Both the position numbers and the translations under genes were made by a program. A stretch of DNA of 64,000 bases from Diaphorobacter nitroreducens. GTDB taxonomy: Bacteria; Pseudomonadota; Gammaproteobacteria; Burkholderiales; Burkholderiaceae_C. The stretch spans positions 124,001 through 188,000 of the forward strand of contig RJVL01000004.1 of assembly GCA_003755025.1 (NCBI GenBank), read 5' to 3'. Positions 1 to 9,510 of the stretch are shown here, piece by piece (position 1 is the first letter of the stretch; each line of letters begins with the position of its first letter). Under the pieces are notes generated by a model. That model saw nothing but the letters and a program-made list of their open reading frames with translations. It searched no databases and was not told the DNA's origin.

Positions 1-787
1 TCACCCCGCCCAGCATGGCGCCGGGAATGGAGCCGATGCCCCCGAGGACGGCCGCCGTGAACGCCTTGATGCCTGCGATGAACCCGATGAAGGGGTTGAG
101 CTTGCCCACGGCGAGCGCGATCAGCACGCCGCCCACGGCCGCCAGCATGGCGCCCAGGATGAAGGTGAACGAGATCACGCGGTTGGTGTCGATGCCCAGC
201 AGGTTGGCCATGTGCATGTCCTGCGAGCAGGCGCGCGAGGCGCGGCCCATGCGCGAGTGCTGGATGTACAGCGTGAGCGCAATCATCAGCACCACCGCCA
301 CGGCGATGATGAGGATGCGCGAGTAGGGCACGTAGACCTCGAAGCCGCCTTCGCTGCCAAAGCGCAGCGCGCCGGGGATCAGCGAGGGCACGGCCATGTC
401 GCGCGCGCCCTGGCCCAGCGCCACCCAGTTCTGCAGGAAGATGGACATGCCGATGGCCGAGATCAGCGCCACCAGGCGCGGGCTGCTGCGCAGCGGCTTG
501 TAGGCCACCTGCTCCACCACGAAGCCGTAGACGCCCGTGATGGCCACCGCTACCACCAGCATCAGGGCGATGATCGCCCACACCGGCAGGCCACTCTGCA
601 CGCCGACGGCCGACAGCGTGACCAGGCCGATGTAGGCGCCGATCATGTAGATGTCGCCATGGGCGAAGTTGATCATTCCGATGATGCCGTAGACCATCGT
701 GTAGCCGATCGCGATCAGCGCGTAGATGGCGCCCAGCGAAAGACCATTGAACAGCTGTTGTACCAGCTGGGGTATGAGATCAGACAT
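1..787 (-). CDS. livH: Branched-chain amino acid ABC transporter permease LivH (partial, C-terminus beyond left edge)
   Basis: Inner-membrane permease of the high-affinity Leu/Ile/Val uptake ABC transporter (LivH/BraD family); it forms the channel together with LivM. The 262 visible residues begin MSDLIPQLVQQLFNGLSLGA and contain the family segment GYTMVYGIIGMINFAHGD near residue 28, followed by several hydrophobic helices and a late AVLGGIGSIPGAM stretch. A full LivH is about 305-310 residues, so roughly 45 are missing. The ATG at 787 is the only sensible start; a second ATG four bases upstream runs into a stop. It lies downstream of livK on the same strand, separated by two strong hairpins. 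Confidence 0.95.
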   Translation of the reverse strand, partial: MSDLIPQLVQQLFNGLSLGAIYALIAIGYTMVYGIIGMINFAHGDIYMIGAYIGLVTLSAVGVQSGLPVWAIIALMLVVAVAITGVYGFVVEQVAYKPLRSSPRLVALISAIGMSIFLQNWVALGQGARDMAVPSLIPGALRFGSEGGFEVYVPYSRILIIAVAVVLMIALTLYIQHSRMGRASRACSQDMHMANLLGIDTNRVISFTFILGAMLAAVGGVLIALAVGKLNPFIGFIAGIKAFTAAVLGGIGSIPGAMLGGV

Positions 788-805
788 GCATGCCACCCCT
801 CAACA

Positions 806-829
806 GGAAAAGGCCCCTCCAGGGGCCGA
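806..829 (-). terminator. Intercistronic terminator-like hairpin between livK and livH
   Basis: Read on the minus strand, a GGCCCCT/AGGGGCC stem with a two-base loop is followed by TTTTCC, the form of a rho-independent terminator. It lies 20-40 bases before the livH ATG. Partial termination here would give more binding protein than permease, as is common in Liv-type operons. Confidence 0.6.
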
Positions 830-839
830 ATGCAATGGA

Positions 840-873
840 CCAAGGGTGCGTGGCTTGCGCAACGCACCCTTGG
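840..873. repeat. Perfect 12-bp inverted repeat after livK
   Basis: Arms CCAAGGGTGCGT (840-851) and ACGCACCCTTGG (862-873) are perfectly complementary with a 10-base loop. It begins 15 bases after the livK stop and precedes the terminator-like hairpin at 806-829. With no U-tract of its own, it more likely stabilises the livK mRNA 3' end than terminates transcription. Confidence 0.7.
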
Positions 874-888
874 GACGGGGAGGTGGGT

Positions 889-2010
889 TTACTTGGCGGC
901 CAGGCTCTTGCTGCCGTCCTTGTGCCACTGGAAGACCTGGAAGTCGAAGCTGTTCAGGTCGCCCTGCTTGTTCCAGGACACGGGGCCCAGCACCGTTTCG
1001 ATGGTGCTCTTGTGCAGGTGGTCGGCCACCTTGGCAGGGTTGTCGCCCACGGCCTTGATGCTGTCCAGCAGTGCCTGGGTGGCGGCGAACGAGGTCAGTT
1101 GGAAGGCGCCGGACGCATTGCGCTTCTTGTCCTTGAAGGCGGCCACGACGGCAGCGTTCTTCGGGTTGGCAGCGAAGTCGGCCGGCAGCGTCACCAGCAT
1201 ACCTTCCACGGCGTTACCCGCAATGGCGTTCACCTCGGGGTTGCCCACGCCCTCGGGGCCCATCATGCGCACCTTCAGGCCTTGCTCGCCGGCCTGGCGC
1301 AGCAGCAGGCCCATCTCGGGGTGGTAGCCGCCGTAGTACACGAAGTCCACGCCAGCGCTCTTGAGCTTGGTGATGACGGCGGAGTAGTCGCTGTCGCCGG
1401 CGTTGATGCCTTCGAACAGCGCCACGGTGATGCCGGCCTTCTTCAGGTCGTCACGCACGGAGGAGGCGATGCCCTGGCCATAGGACTGCTTGTCGTGCAG
1501 CACGGCGACCTTCTTGGGCTTGGCCTTTTCAGCGATGAACTTGGCAGCGGCAGGGCCTTGTTGGTCGTCACGGCCGATGGTGCGGAAGATGAAGTGGTAG
1601 TTCTTGCCGTCGGTGAGCGCCGGGGAGGTGGCCGACGGGGTGATGACGACCACGCCCTCGTTGTTGTAGATGGGAGCGGCAGCGATGGAGGCACCCGAGC
1701 ACACCGGGCCGATCACGTAGCCGATCTTGGCATTCACCACACGGTTGGCGGCCACGGGGCCTTGCTTGGGTTCGCAGGCATCGTCGATGGAGACCAGCTC
1801 GATCTTCTTGCCGCCCACGCCGCCAGCGGCGTTGGCCATCTCGACGGCCGTGGTCACGCCTTCCTTGACCATGTCACCGTACTGCGTCAGCGGGCCAGTG
1901 GTGGGCATCACCATGGCGATCTTGACTTGTGCATGCGCGGTGGAGAACAAAGCGGCACCGGCCAGACCCAGTGCGGCAACGACGGTGTGCATGCGGAACG
2001 GAATGCTCAT
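889..2010 (-). CDS. livK: Branched-chain amino acid ABC transporter substrate-binding protein LivK
   Basis: Periplasmic binding protein (type I fold, LivJ/LivK family) that captures Leu/Ile/Val or related amino acids and delivers them to the LivHM permease. The 373-residue product has a signal peptide (hydrophobic stretch to about residue 27, cleavage near AHA-Q) and then the typical first strand KIAMVMPTTGPLTQYG. VYLGYGG-like and DFVYYGGYHPEMG segments support the family. Length is normal. The ATG at 2010 directly precedes the signal sequence. It is the first gene of the liv group here, and its 5' untranslated region carries a terminator-like hairpin. Substrate specificity cannot be read from sequence alone. 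Confidence 0.93.
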   Translation of the reverse strand: MSIPFRMHTVVAALGLAGAALFSTAHAQVKIAMVMPTTGPLTQYGDMVKEGVTTAVEMANAAGGVGGKKIELVSIDDACEPKQGPVAANRVVNAKIGYVIGPVCSGASIAAAPIYNNEGVVVITPSATSPALTDGKNYHFIFRTIGRDDQQGPAAAKFIAEKAKPKKVAVLHDKQSYGQGIASSVRDDLKKAGITVALFEGINAGDSDYSAVITKLKSAGVDFVYYGGYHPEMGLLLRQAGEQGLKVRMMGPEGVGNPEVNAIAGNAVEGMLVTLPADFAANPKNAAVVAAFKDKKRNASGAFQLTSFAATQALLDSIKAVGDNPAKVADHLHKSTIETVLGPVSWNKQGDLNSFDFQVFQWHKDGSKSLAAK

Positions 2011-2045
2011 AGGACTCTTTCAACTTTGGGTAAAGCGGTCTGAAA

Positions 2046-2071
2046 AATCAACAGGCCCCGGTGGGGGCCTG
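2046..2071 (-). terminator. Terminator-like hairpin in the livK 5' leader
   Basis: On the minus strand, CAGGCCCC (2071-2064) pairs with GGGGCCTG (2059-2052) around a short loop and is followed by TTGATTTTT. It lies 42-61 bases upstream of the livK ATG, so if transcription starts further upstream it would act as an attenuator. No matching leader peptide was identified. Confidence 0.45.
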
Positions 2072-2286
2072 AGACGTAGGCCGCAAAGATTAACGGGATG
2101 TGTGGCGTTGGCAACAGGGTAACCGGGGGTGGCCCTGCCGGAAGGTTTTTGCTAGGGCTGTTGCCGAAAGACGGGCAGCGTTGTCCGCGGGGCTTACGGC
2201 GGACTGACATGCGCGGGGGCGATAGGGTTTTGCCCGTCACCCGGGGCGCAGTGACCGCGCTGTGCGGCCGTGGGGTGCCCGAATAT

Positions 2287-2341
2287 ATGTCAAAAAGGCC
2301 TGCAGCGTCCGCCCATCAAGCGCGGACAGCTATATTTTGAT
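2287..2341 (+). repeat. Dispersed intergenic hairpin repeat, copy 1
   Basis: Starts TCAAAAAGGCCTGCAGCG, has a loop containing CCATCAA, and ends GACAGCTATATTTTGA. Inner arms GTCCGC and GCGGAC pair. The outer ends match the other copies in this window, while the stem bases differ in a compensating way. Orientation is given as plus when the GCTATT end is on the right. Confidence 0.75.
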
Positions 2342-2372
2342 GAGCATCAACCCCGTCGAGGCACTTGGGCCA

Positions 2373-3041
2373 TCAAGGAAAGCTCGCCGGCTTGGGCGCG
2401 GGCGTGCTGGCGGGTTCGCGAGCGGTGGCGGCGCAGGCAGCGGAATCCGGAGCAGGATGTAGCCGTGACTCCGGCACCGGCGTGCCGGCACGCCAGCGGC
2501 GCACCACGCGCTGGAAGATCAGTGTGTTGGGAATCTGCAGCAGCGTGCCAGGCTCGGGGGCGGTGGCGTCCTCCAGCGTGGTGTAAAGCAAGTTGATGTC
2601 CATCACGCGGCCCAGGGCGCCGGGCTTGTCGGCGGTGTCCAGCAGTTCGATGTGGTCTCCCACGCGGAACGGGCCGACGGTGAAGATCAGAAAGGCGCAA
2701 AACAGATTGGACAGCACGCTCCATGCCGCGAAGAACGCCACCGCGCCCACTGTGGCGAAGCCGGTGAAGGCCGTCCACAGCACGGCCGCTGACACCCCCA
2801 GGCGCTCCAGCACCAGCAGGCCGGCGCTGCCCAGGATGAGCCAGCGCACCACGGCGTTGATGGGTGTGAGCAGTTCGTGCGGGAACTGGTAGTGGTCGCT
2901 GGCCCGCATGATGATGCGCAGCAGCAGGCGCTGCAGCAGCAGCGCGGCCAGGACGATGAGCACAATCTGCACACCGGGCACGATGATGTCGAGCCAGTCG
3001 TGCATCCAGACGGGAAGGGCGGTTTTCAGTCGCGGCAGCAT
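2373..3041 (-). CDS. MscS-family small-conductance mechanosensitive channel
   Basis: Predicted inner-membrane channel that opens under membrane tension and releases solutes on osmotic downshock. The 222-residue product has two or three hydrophobic helices (about residues 15-45, 60-85 and 88-118). The third resembles the pore-lining MscS helix rich in Gly/Ala (TAFTGFATVGAVAFFAAWS), followed by the beta-domain start FTVGPFRVGDHIELL and INLLYTTL. It is shorter than E. coli MscS (286 residues): the C-terminal alpha/beta cage is replaced by a short Ala/Pro-rich tail. It may therefore be a compact MscS paralogue. The ATG at 3041 gives a normal N-terminus. Confidence 0.85.
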   Translation of the reverse strand: MLPRLKTALPVWMHDWLDIIVPGVQIVLIVLAALLLQRLLLRIIMRASDHYQFPHELLTPINAVVRWLILGSAGLLVLERLGVSAAVLWTAFTGFATVGAVAFFAAWSVLSNLFCAFLIFTVGPFRVGDHIELLDTADKPGALGRVMDINLLYTTLEDATAPEPGTLLQIPNTLIFQRVVRRWRAGTPVPESRLHPAPDSAACAATAREPASTPAPKPASFP

Positions 3042-3080
3042 GTCATGGGCAATGAACGGGTGGGCAAGCGCTGGCGCGGC

Positions 3081-4106
3081 TCAAATCTGCCGCTGCTCGA
3101 TGGTGTCCATCTGCATCTCGAAGCTGAAGAAGCGGTCCCGGCCCTGGGCCTTGGCGGCATACAGGGCCTCGTCGGCGCGCATGAGCATGGTCTCGGCGCT
3201 GGTACCGTCGTCGGGCACGCACGTGGTAATGCCACCCGACAGCGTGAGCGTTTCGCCGTTGGGCGAGCCCGGATGGGCGATGGCGCGGGACTTCAACAGC
3301 TTGCCCAGCGCGCGCGCGAACGTCATGGCACCCGAGCGCGGCGTGTTGGGCAGGATCAGTGCAAATTCTTCGCCGCCATAGCGCGAGGCCACGTCGCGCG
3401 GGCGCATGCAGACGTCGTGCAGCACGCGGCCGACCTCCTTCAGGCAGGCATCGCCCTGCACATGGCCCAGGGTGTCGTTGTATCTCTTGAAATGGTCCAG
3501 GTCGCACAGCATCAGCGTGAGCGGCACTCCGTCGCGCCGCGCGGCGAGGATCTCGCTGTGCAGGATGCGGTCGAAGCCGCGGCGGTTGACCAGCCCCGTG
3601 AGCGGGTCCATCTCCACCATCTCGTTGAGGTGCTGGTTGGCCACGTGCAGCTCTTCGGTCAGTTCCACGAGGCGCCTGCGCATGTCGCGCAGCCGGCGCA
3701 TGGCGCGCAGCTTGGCGGCCAGAACGATCGGCTTGACGGGCTTGACGAGGTAGTCGTCTCCGCCGGCTTCGATGCCGCGCCACACATCCAGGTCGCCATC
3801 CAGCCCCGAGAGGAAGATGATGGGCGTCCAGCCGCCGGGTTCTGCCTCGCGCATGCGCTGAGCCACCCAGTAGCCGTCGTTGCCGCCAGGCAGGCGTATG
3901 TCCAGCAGCACCAGGTCGGGACGCCGCAGCTTGAACAGCTGTAGCGCCGCGTCGGCCGAGGCGGCCTCCAGTACCTCCGACACCCCCACATGGCGCAGCT
4001 CGCCTGCCAGTGTGGCGCGCACGGACGCCTGGTCCTCCACCAGCAGCACGCTGAAGGGCTCAAGCAGGAACTGCGGAAATGCGTTGGCGCTGGCAGGAGG
4101 GCTCAT
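3081..4106 (-). CDS. Response regulator with diguanylate cyclase (GGDEF) output
   Basis: Two-component response regulator of PleD/WspR type that makes cyclic di-GMP from two GTP when phosphorylated. The 341 residues comprise a receiver domain (about 18-135; phospho-acceptor Asp69 in LVLLDIRLPGG), a short helical linker, and a GGDEF domain (about 175-335) with an intact active site, GGEEF near residue 243. The allosteric inhibitory I-site RPRD lies five residues before it, so product inhibition is expected. I chose the ATG at 4106 over an upstream GTG at 4166 because MSPPASANAF leads directly into the receiver domain. No cognate histidine kinase is adjacent; lysS lies 74 bases upstream. Confidence 0.92.
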   Translation of the reverse strand: MSPPASANAFPQFLLEPFSVLLVEDQASVRATLAGELRHVGVSEVLEAASADAALQLFKLRRPDLVLLDIRLPGGNDGYWVAQRMREAEPGGWTPIIFLSGLDGDLDVWRGIEAGGDDYLVKPVKPIVLAAKLRAMRRLRDMRRRLVELTEELHVANQHLNEMVEMDPLTGLVNRRGFDRILHSEILAARRDGVPLTLMLCDLDHFKRYNDTLGHVQGDACLKEVGRVLHDVCMRPRDVASRYGGEEFALILPNTPRSGAMTFARALGKLLKSRAIAHPGSPNGETLTLSGGITTCVPDDGTSAETMLMRADEALYAAKAQGRDRFFSFEMQMDTIEQRQI

Positions 4107-4179
4107 GAGGTGGCGCAGTGGAGGCCGCTGGTGCGGCGGGATGTCAGCGTGGCCACGTACGGCCACGCATGCCCACGGG

Positions 4180-5727
<1,548 letters not shown>

Positions 5728-5762
5728 GGCGGAGTGCTGGCTGGAACTTGGGCAGAAACCCT

Positions 5763-6914
5763 CTATTTTGCCATCCAGGCCGACAGCATCAGCAGCCCAG
5801 TGGTGCAAAGGCCGGCGAGCCACCACAGGTGCACCTGCGGCGTCCAACCCAGGGGGGCGAGCAGCACCATTATCTGCATGATATTGAAACCTATGGTCAG
5901 CAATGAGTAGCGGCGCGCCAGTCCCTGCTGGAAGGGCCGATGGCTCAGTGCCGCGAAGATGCATGCGCTACCCTGCCACAGCATGATGGGCAGGATATAG
6001 GGCAGCAGGCCCTGCCATGTAGGCGCCAGCAGTGTGGTCTGCAGTACGGCGGCGCTCCCCAGACCGATCAGCCCTGTGACCAGGGCAGCTCCCATCCCTA
6101 CGCCCAGCGACTTCAAGCGTGAGGGCCGCGCTTGTGCCAGCAGCACTTGTGACCAAGCCGCGTGCACGATGGCGGGCATTAAGCCGAACAGCCGTAGCAG
6201 CACTGCCAGATAGCTGGCGTCCGCCGTGCCATGCTGCCGCTGCCAGGCCAACACCAGAGCTACGCCGGCCACGGCATCCATTACCGCGTGCGCCATGCGC
6301 AAGAGAGCGCTGCGGCCGTCGGATTGCCTTGCTGCGGATTGAGGTGGATGGTCGGTGCGGCTACCGTGAAGCAACCAGAGCGCCCCCACTGCATAGCCGC
6401 ACGCCGCCGCGGCCAGTAGGCCGGTGGCGTTGTCAGCGTTTCCACGCATACCCAGCCCGGCGGCCAGCGCCAGCGCCAGCAAGGGGGGGGCTGTGCGTAC
6501 GCAGGCGGCGGACATCGGTGATGCCGTGCGCAATACCCAGGGCTGGGCCAGGTACCAGCCCATTTGCAACAGCGCTAGCAGCCCGGCCCAGGCCACCACG
6601 GTGGTCAAAGGGAGGACGGGACTCGACCACCATAGGGCTGCGGCCACCAGGGGCAGCAGCAGTATCCAGCGCAACAGGCTGGCGCGCAGAGCAGCACGAA
6701 GCGCCCGCTGTGGGGGCAGGTGTGCGTCGGCAAGGAACTGAAGTGGGCTTTGTGCCAGTGCCAGCGTGACCCAGAAAAACGCCACTTGTGCTACGACGGC
6801 GAAGTGGCCTGCCGCCGTGGGCGTGAAGAAGTGGAGCATGGCCGCACCCATGAGCGCTTGTGCGATCAGCGCGATCAGGCTGGCTCCGGCCATCAGCAGC
6901 GAGGTGCGGTTCAC
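5763..6914 (-). CDS. Polysaccharide flippase-like integral membrane protein
   Basis: About 383 residues, almost entirely hydrophobic, with roughly ten predicted helices. The N-terminus [20 protein letters not shown] and the mid-protein pattern resemble Wzx/MATE-superfamily oligosaccharide flippases, which move lipid-linked glycans across the inner membrane. The assignment rests mainly on topology and neighbours (glycosyltransferases upstream). A GTG at 6914 overlaps the TGA of the upstream glycosyltransferase in a GTGA arrangement, so translational coupling favours it; another GTG lies at 6920. The last gene of its strand-group, it ends 36 bases before the lysS start. It could alternatively be a polysaccharide export accessory protein. 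Confidence 0.7.
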   Translation of the reverse strand: MNRTSLLMAGASLIALIAQALMGAAMLHFFTPTAAGHFAVVAQVAFFWVTLALAQSPLQFLADAHLPPQRALRAALRASLLRWILLLPLVAAALWWSSPVLPLTTVVAWAGLLALLQMGWYLAQPWVLRTASPMSAACVRTAPPLLALALAAGLGMRGNADNATGLLAAAACGYAVGALWLLHGSRTDHPPQSAARQSDGRSALLRMAHAVMDAVAGVALVLAWQRQHGTADASYLAVLLRLFGLMPAIVHAAWSQVLLAQARPSRLKSLGVGMGAALVTGLIGLGSAAVLQTTLLAPTWQGLLPYILPIMLWQGSACIFAALSHRPFQQGLARRYSLLTIGFNIMQIMVLLAPLGWTPQVHLWWLAGLCTTGLLMLSAWMAK

Positions 6915-7783
6915 GGGCACAGCCCCAGGCGGCGCCAGAGTGCCAGTCGTTCAAGTACGCGCGGCCATGCCAGTGTGGATACATCAGGCACCACGCAGCC
7001 AGCCATGTCTGGTATGGGCAGGTAGGCAAAGCGCGCTCCGTGCCGCGCTTCGAAGGCCCGCACCCAGTCGTAGTCGGTGCTGACCACTGGCAAACCTGCC
7101 GCGCAGTATTCGATGAGTTTGGTGGACGTCTGTTGGCTGTACGGCAATTGGTCAGGAACCAGGTTCAGTCCGTAGCGCGCGCGGCGCAGCAGGGTGGGTA
7201 CCTGACCGTGCGGAACGCGACCCGTGACGTGCCCCAAGGTGTGCAGTGTTTTACGCAGATCGACAGGCGGCTCGCCAATCAGCAGAGTGCGCTGGCCTGC
7301 CTGTTGTAGTGCGGTCAAGAGTGGCACAAACTGCCGCAGGCGTTGCATGTCCCCCAGATAGACTCCGTCGAACTCGGGCGCAGCCCGTCTCGCACACGTG
7401 GCAAGAAAGGATGGCTCCACGCCCATGTCACGGAACTCGTACGGCACGCCGTCGGAAAATCCCAGCCGATCGCGCACCCAGGTATTCTGGAAAAGGCGGT
7501 ACTGCGGCACGGGCTGCAGGGCGCGCTTGGCCCGGTCCTTGACCTTGGGCCAGGGCGGCACTGAAGCCGATGCGTATTCATGGATGTGAAAGGCATGGCT
7601 GAGCCGCCGCGCCGCGTCGTGCGGCACGCGGCCGCACATCCACCAGCAGATGACCGCATCTGCAGGCACGCTCGCAGGGCGGGAATGCACCTGCGCGCTG
7701 TGCCCCAGCGCCGCAAGGAAGTCGCCATATGCCGCCAGTTCGGGCAGGTAAGCGCTGCCGGGGTGAATGAAGTGGATCAGCAC
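6911..7783 (-). CDS. Glycosyltransferase (GT-B fold, GT4-like), surface glycan synthesis
   Basis: The 290-residue product has a GT-B-like C-terminal half: YLGDMQRLRQFVPLLTAL, then TLLIGEPP, and a nucleotide-sugar-side segment STKLIEYCAAGLPVVSTDYD. It lacks the classic EX7E of family GT4 and is short, so donor and acceptor cannot be assigned. It probably adds a sugar on the cytoplasmic face to a lipid-linked glycan. The GTG start at 7783 overlaps the preceding glycosyltransferase stop by 7 bases, and its own stop overlaps the flippase start, indicating one tightly coupled operon. Confidence 0.75.
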   Translation of the reverse strand: MLIHFIHPGSAYLPELAAYGDFLAALGHSAQVHSRPASVPADAVICWWMCGRVPHDAARRLSHAFHIHEYASASVPPWPKVKDRAKRALQPVPQYRLFQNTWVRDRLGFSDGVPYEFRDMGVEPSFLATCARRAAPEFDGVYLGDMQRLRQFVPLLTALQQAGQRTLLIGEPPVDLRKTLHTLGHVTGRVPHGQVPTLLRRARYGLNLVPDQLPYSQQTSTKLIEYCAAGLPVVSTDYDWVRAFEARHGARFAYLPIPDMAGCVVPDVSTLAWPRVLERLALWRRLGLCP

Positions 7784-8772
7784 GCCGCCTCCTGCAGCAC
7801 GCGTTGCCAGTTATGCGAAAAGCGCTCAGGACTGTAGCGGCGCAGCACCTGGGCCATGTCGTGCGCCAGTTGTTCGGGTGGCATGGCGCACACGGTTTGC
7901 ACGGCGCGAGCGAGCGCAGCCGCGCTGCAGTCGTGGGCCAGCGCATAGGGCATGTCTGGCCCCAACATTTCGCGCAGCGCGGGGATAGGCAGGCCTACGC
8001 AGGGCCTGCCAGCGGCCAGCGATTCCAGCGCTGCCATGGGGCAGCCTTCGTAGAGCGATGCGAGCACGGTAACTTGCCATGGGGCGTACACCGTGGCCTG
8101 TACGAGGTGAAAAGGGCGCAACTCCAGCCGACCGACTTGCTGCAGGTCAGCACCGGCTGCACACAGCGCCGGTTGTGAAGGGCCATCGCCTACCATGCAA
8201 AGCCGATAAGTAGTCGGCAGCAAGCGCAGCATCTGCACCAGCAATTCGGGCTGCTTCTCCGGCGCAAGCCTACCCACGAAACCCAGGTATTGCGGTGACG
8301 CGCCCATTGGCGCGGGCTGCCAATCAGGATGGGCGTTAGGAATCACCTCCAGGCGTTGCCCTGCCGCTGCACCGCCCGTGAATTCAAGGAACGAGTCGCG
8401 TGTGTGGGCTGAGACGAACACCACCCAGCGTAGTCGGCGATACAGCCAGCGCAGCCAGGCGCGTTTGGCAGCACTGGCATGGGCGTGCTCCAGCACCTCC
8501 TGCGTGGGGCCGTGAAGCCATGCCACCACGGGCCGGCGCAGCAGCATGCCCAGCAGCCAGGCTGCATAGGACGGTAGAAAGCCGTTCGTGGCTACGATGA
8601 TGTCGGCCCGCCAAACGGCACGCAGAAGCGCTCCGATGCGCGTATTGCGCAGAGCCAAGGCGACCGGTATCTGGCCTGCGCACCGCAGTGCATTCGCCAG
8701 CGCCTGTGTGGCGGTGTGAATACCGCCAACGGCCATGTCTTCTTGCAACAGCAGGATGTAGCGCGTGTGCAT
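7777..8772 (-). CDS. Glycosyltransferase family 4 protein
   Basis: A 331-residue GT-B retaining glycosyltransferase. The N-terminal domain begins MHTRYILLLQEDMAVGGIHT (the glycine-rich acceptor-side loop). The C-terminal donor domain begins near YLGFVGRLAPEKQPELLVQ and carries an EX7E motif within YEGCPMAALESLAAGRPCVG. The frame stays open to 9324, but that upstream part is antisense to the methyltransferase gene, so the ATG at 8772 is taken as the start. It is divergent from the methyltransferase with only 30 bases between the start codons. Sugar specificity is unknown. Confidence 0.88.
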   Translation of the reverse strand: MHTRYILLLQEDMAVGGIHTATQALANALRCAGQIPVALALRNTRIGALLRAVWRADIIVATNGFLPSYAAWLLGMLLRRPVVAWLHGPTQEVLEHAHASAAKRAWLRWLYRRLRWVVFVSAHTRDSFLEFTGGAAAGQRLEVIPNAHPDWQPAPMGASPQYLGFVGRLAPEKQPELLVQMLRLLPTTYRLCMVGDGPSQPALCAAGADLQQVGRLELRPFHLVQATVYAPWQVTVLASLYEGCPMAALESLAAGRPCVGLPIPALREMLGPDMPYALAHDCSAAALARAVQTVCAMPPEQLAHDMAQVLRRYSPERFSHNWQRVLQEAAC

Positions 8773-8802
8773 TCTGGTGGAGGGCGCGCCAATAATCGCA
8801 CG

Positions 8803-9507
8803 ATGCCACACATTGAAACCTATTTGCTGGGCGAGGCTTTCAGCGACGATTTGCCTTTCAGGCCGGGGATTATCGGACATGCCCAGCCACGCGGTGATTT
8901 GCTGGCCGGCTGGGTCGCGCAGCAGTGCGTGCTGCATGTGGGCTTTGCCGACCATGCACCGCTGATTGCACGTCGCGCCTCCGACGGCAGTTGGTTGCAC
9001 GCGCTTCTCAGCCGCAGCGCACGGATCTGCCATGGTATCGACATCAACGCCACCGCTGTGGACACGGCGCGCAGCCTGGGTTTTGACCACGTGCAGCAGC
9101 TCGACGTGTTCGCTCCCGAGGCCCCGCAGGTGCTGGCCCGGTGTGCGCCCGACATGGTGCTGGTGCCTGATGTAATTGAACACCTGCCTGACCCCGCCGC
9201 GTTCCTGCGGCGGCTGGCGCAGTGCCTGCCACAGGCGGAGTTCGTCGTCAGTGTGCCCAATGCGTTGTCCCTGCGCAATGCGCTTCACGGCGTGTGCGGG
9301 GTGGAGCATGTCAACACCGACCATCGGGCGTGGTTTTCACCCTTCACACTACTGAAGGTGCTGGCGGATGCAGGGCTAGTGGGCGCCGAACTGCACAGCT
9401 GCCAGGTGGCGGCACCGGGGACGATGAAGGGATGCCTGTTGCATCGGCTGGCAGTGCGCAGGCCGTTGTGGGCGGATGTGCTGGTTGCGCGAGTGAAGGC
9501 ACGTTGA
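8803..9507 (+). CDS. Class I SAM-dependent methyltransferase in the glycan cluster
   Basis: A 234-residue Methyltransf_23-like protein. Motif I appears as VLHVGFADH rather than the usual DVGCG pattern. It is followed by the acidic ribose-binding strand CHGIDINATAVDTAR, the post-motif segment DMVLVPDVIEHLPDPAAFLRRL, and SVPNALSLRNAL. It probably methylates a sugar or terminal residue of the surface glycan, inferred only from location. It is the only plus-strand gene of the cluster. The ATG at 8803 (MPHIETYLLG) was chosen because the upstream part of the frame is antisense to the glycosyltransferase. The stop is 3 bases from the convergent sugar transferase stop. Confidence 0.82.
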   Translation: MPHIETYLLGEAFSDDLPFRPGIIGHAQPRGDLLAGWVAQQCVLHVGFADHAPLIARRASDGSWLHALLSRSARICHGIDINATAVDTARSLGFDHVQQLDVFAPEAPQVLARCAPDMVLVPDVIEHLPDPAAFLRRLAQCLPQAEFVVSVPNALSLRNALHGVCGVEHVNTDHRAWFSPFTLLKVLADAGLVGAELHSCQVAAPGTMKGCLLHRLAVRRPLWADVLVARVKAR

Positions 9508-9510
9508 CAA

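Larger units (their letters stand above)
2011..2372. other. 362-base intergenic region upstream of livK
   Basis: No convincing gene. It holds a terminator-like hairpin at 2046-2071 in the livK leader and, at its far end (2287-2341), one copy of the dispersed hairpin repeat, which lies just downstream of the mscS-type gene's upstream neighbour space. The livK promoter is expected here, but I could not place -35/-10 boxes with confidence. Confidence 0.6.

Noticed and set aside
2007..2240. 77-codon ORF before livK as a possible Leu/Ile/Val leader peptide
   Set aside because: It contains some Leu, Ile and Val, but the hairpin lies inside its codons and no regulatory run is present; the resemblance is too weak.
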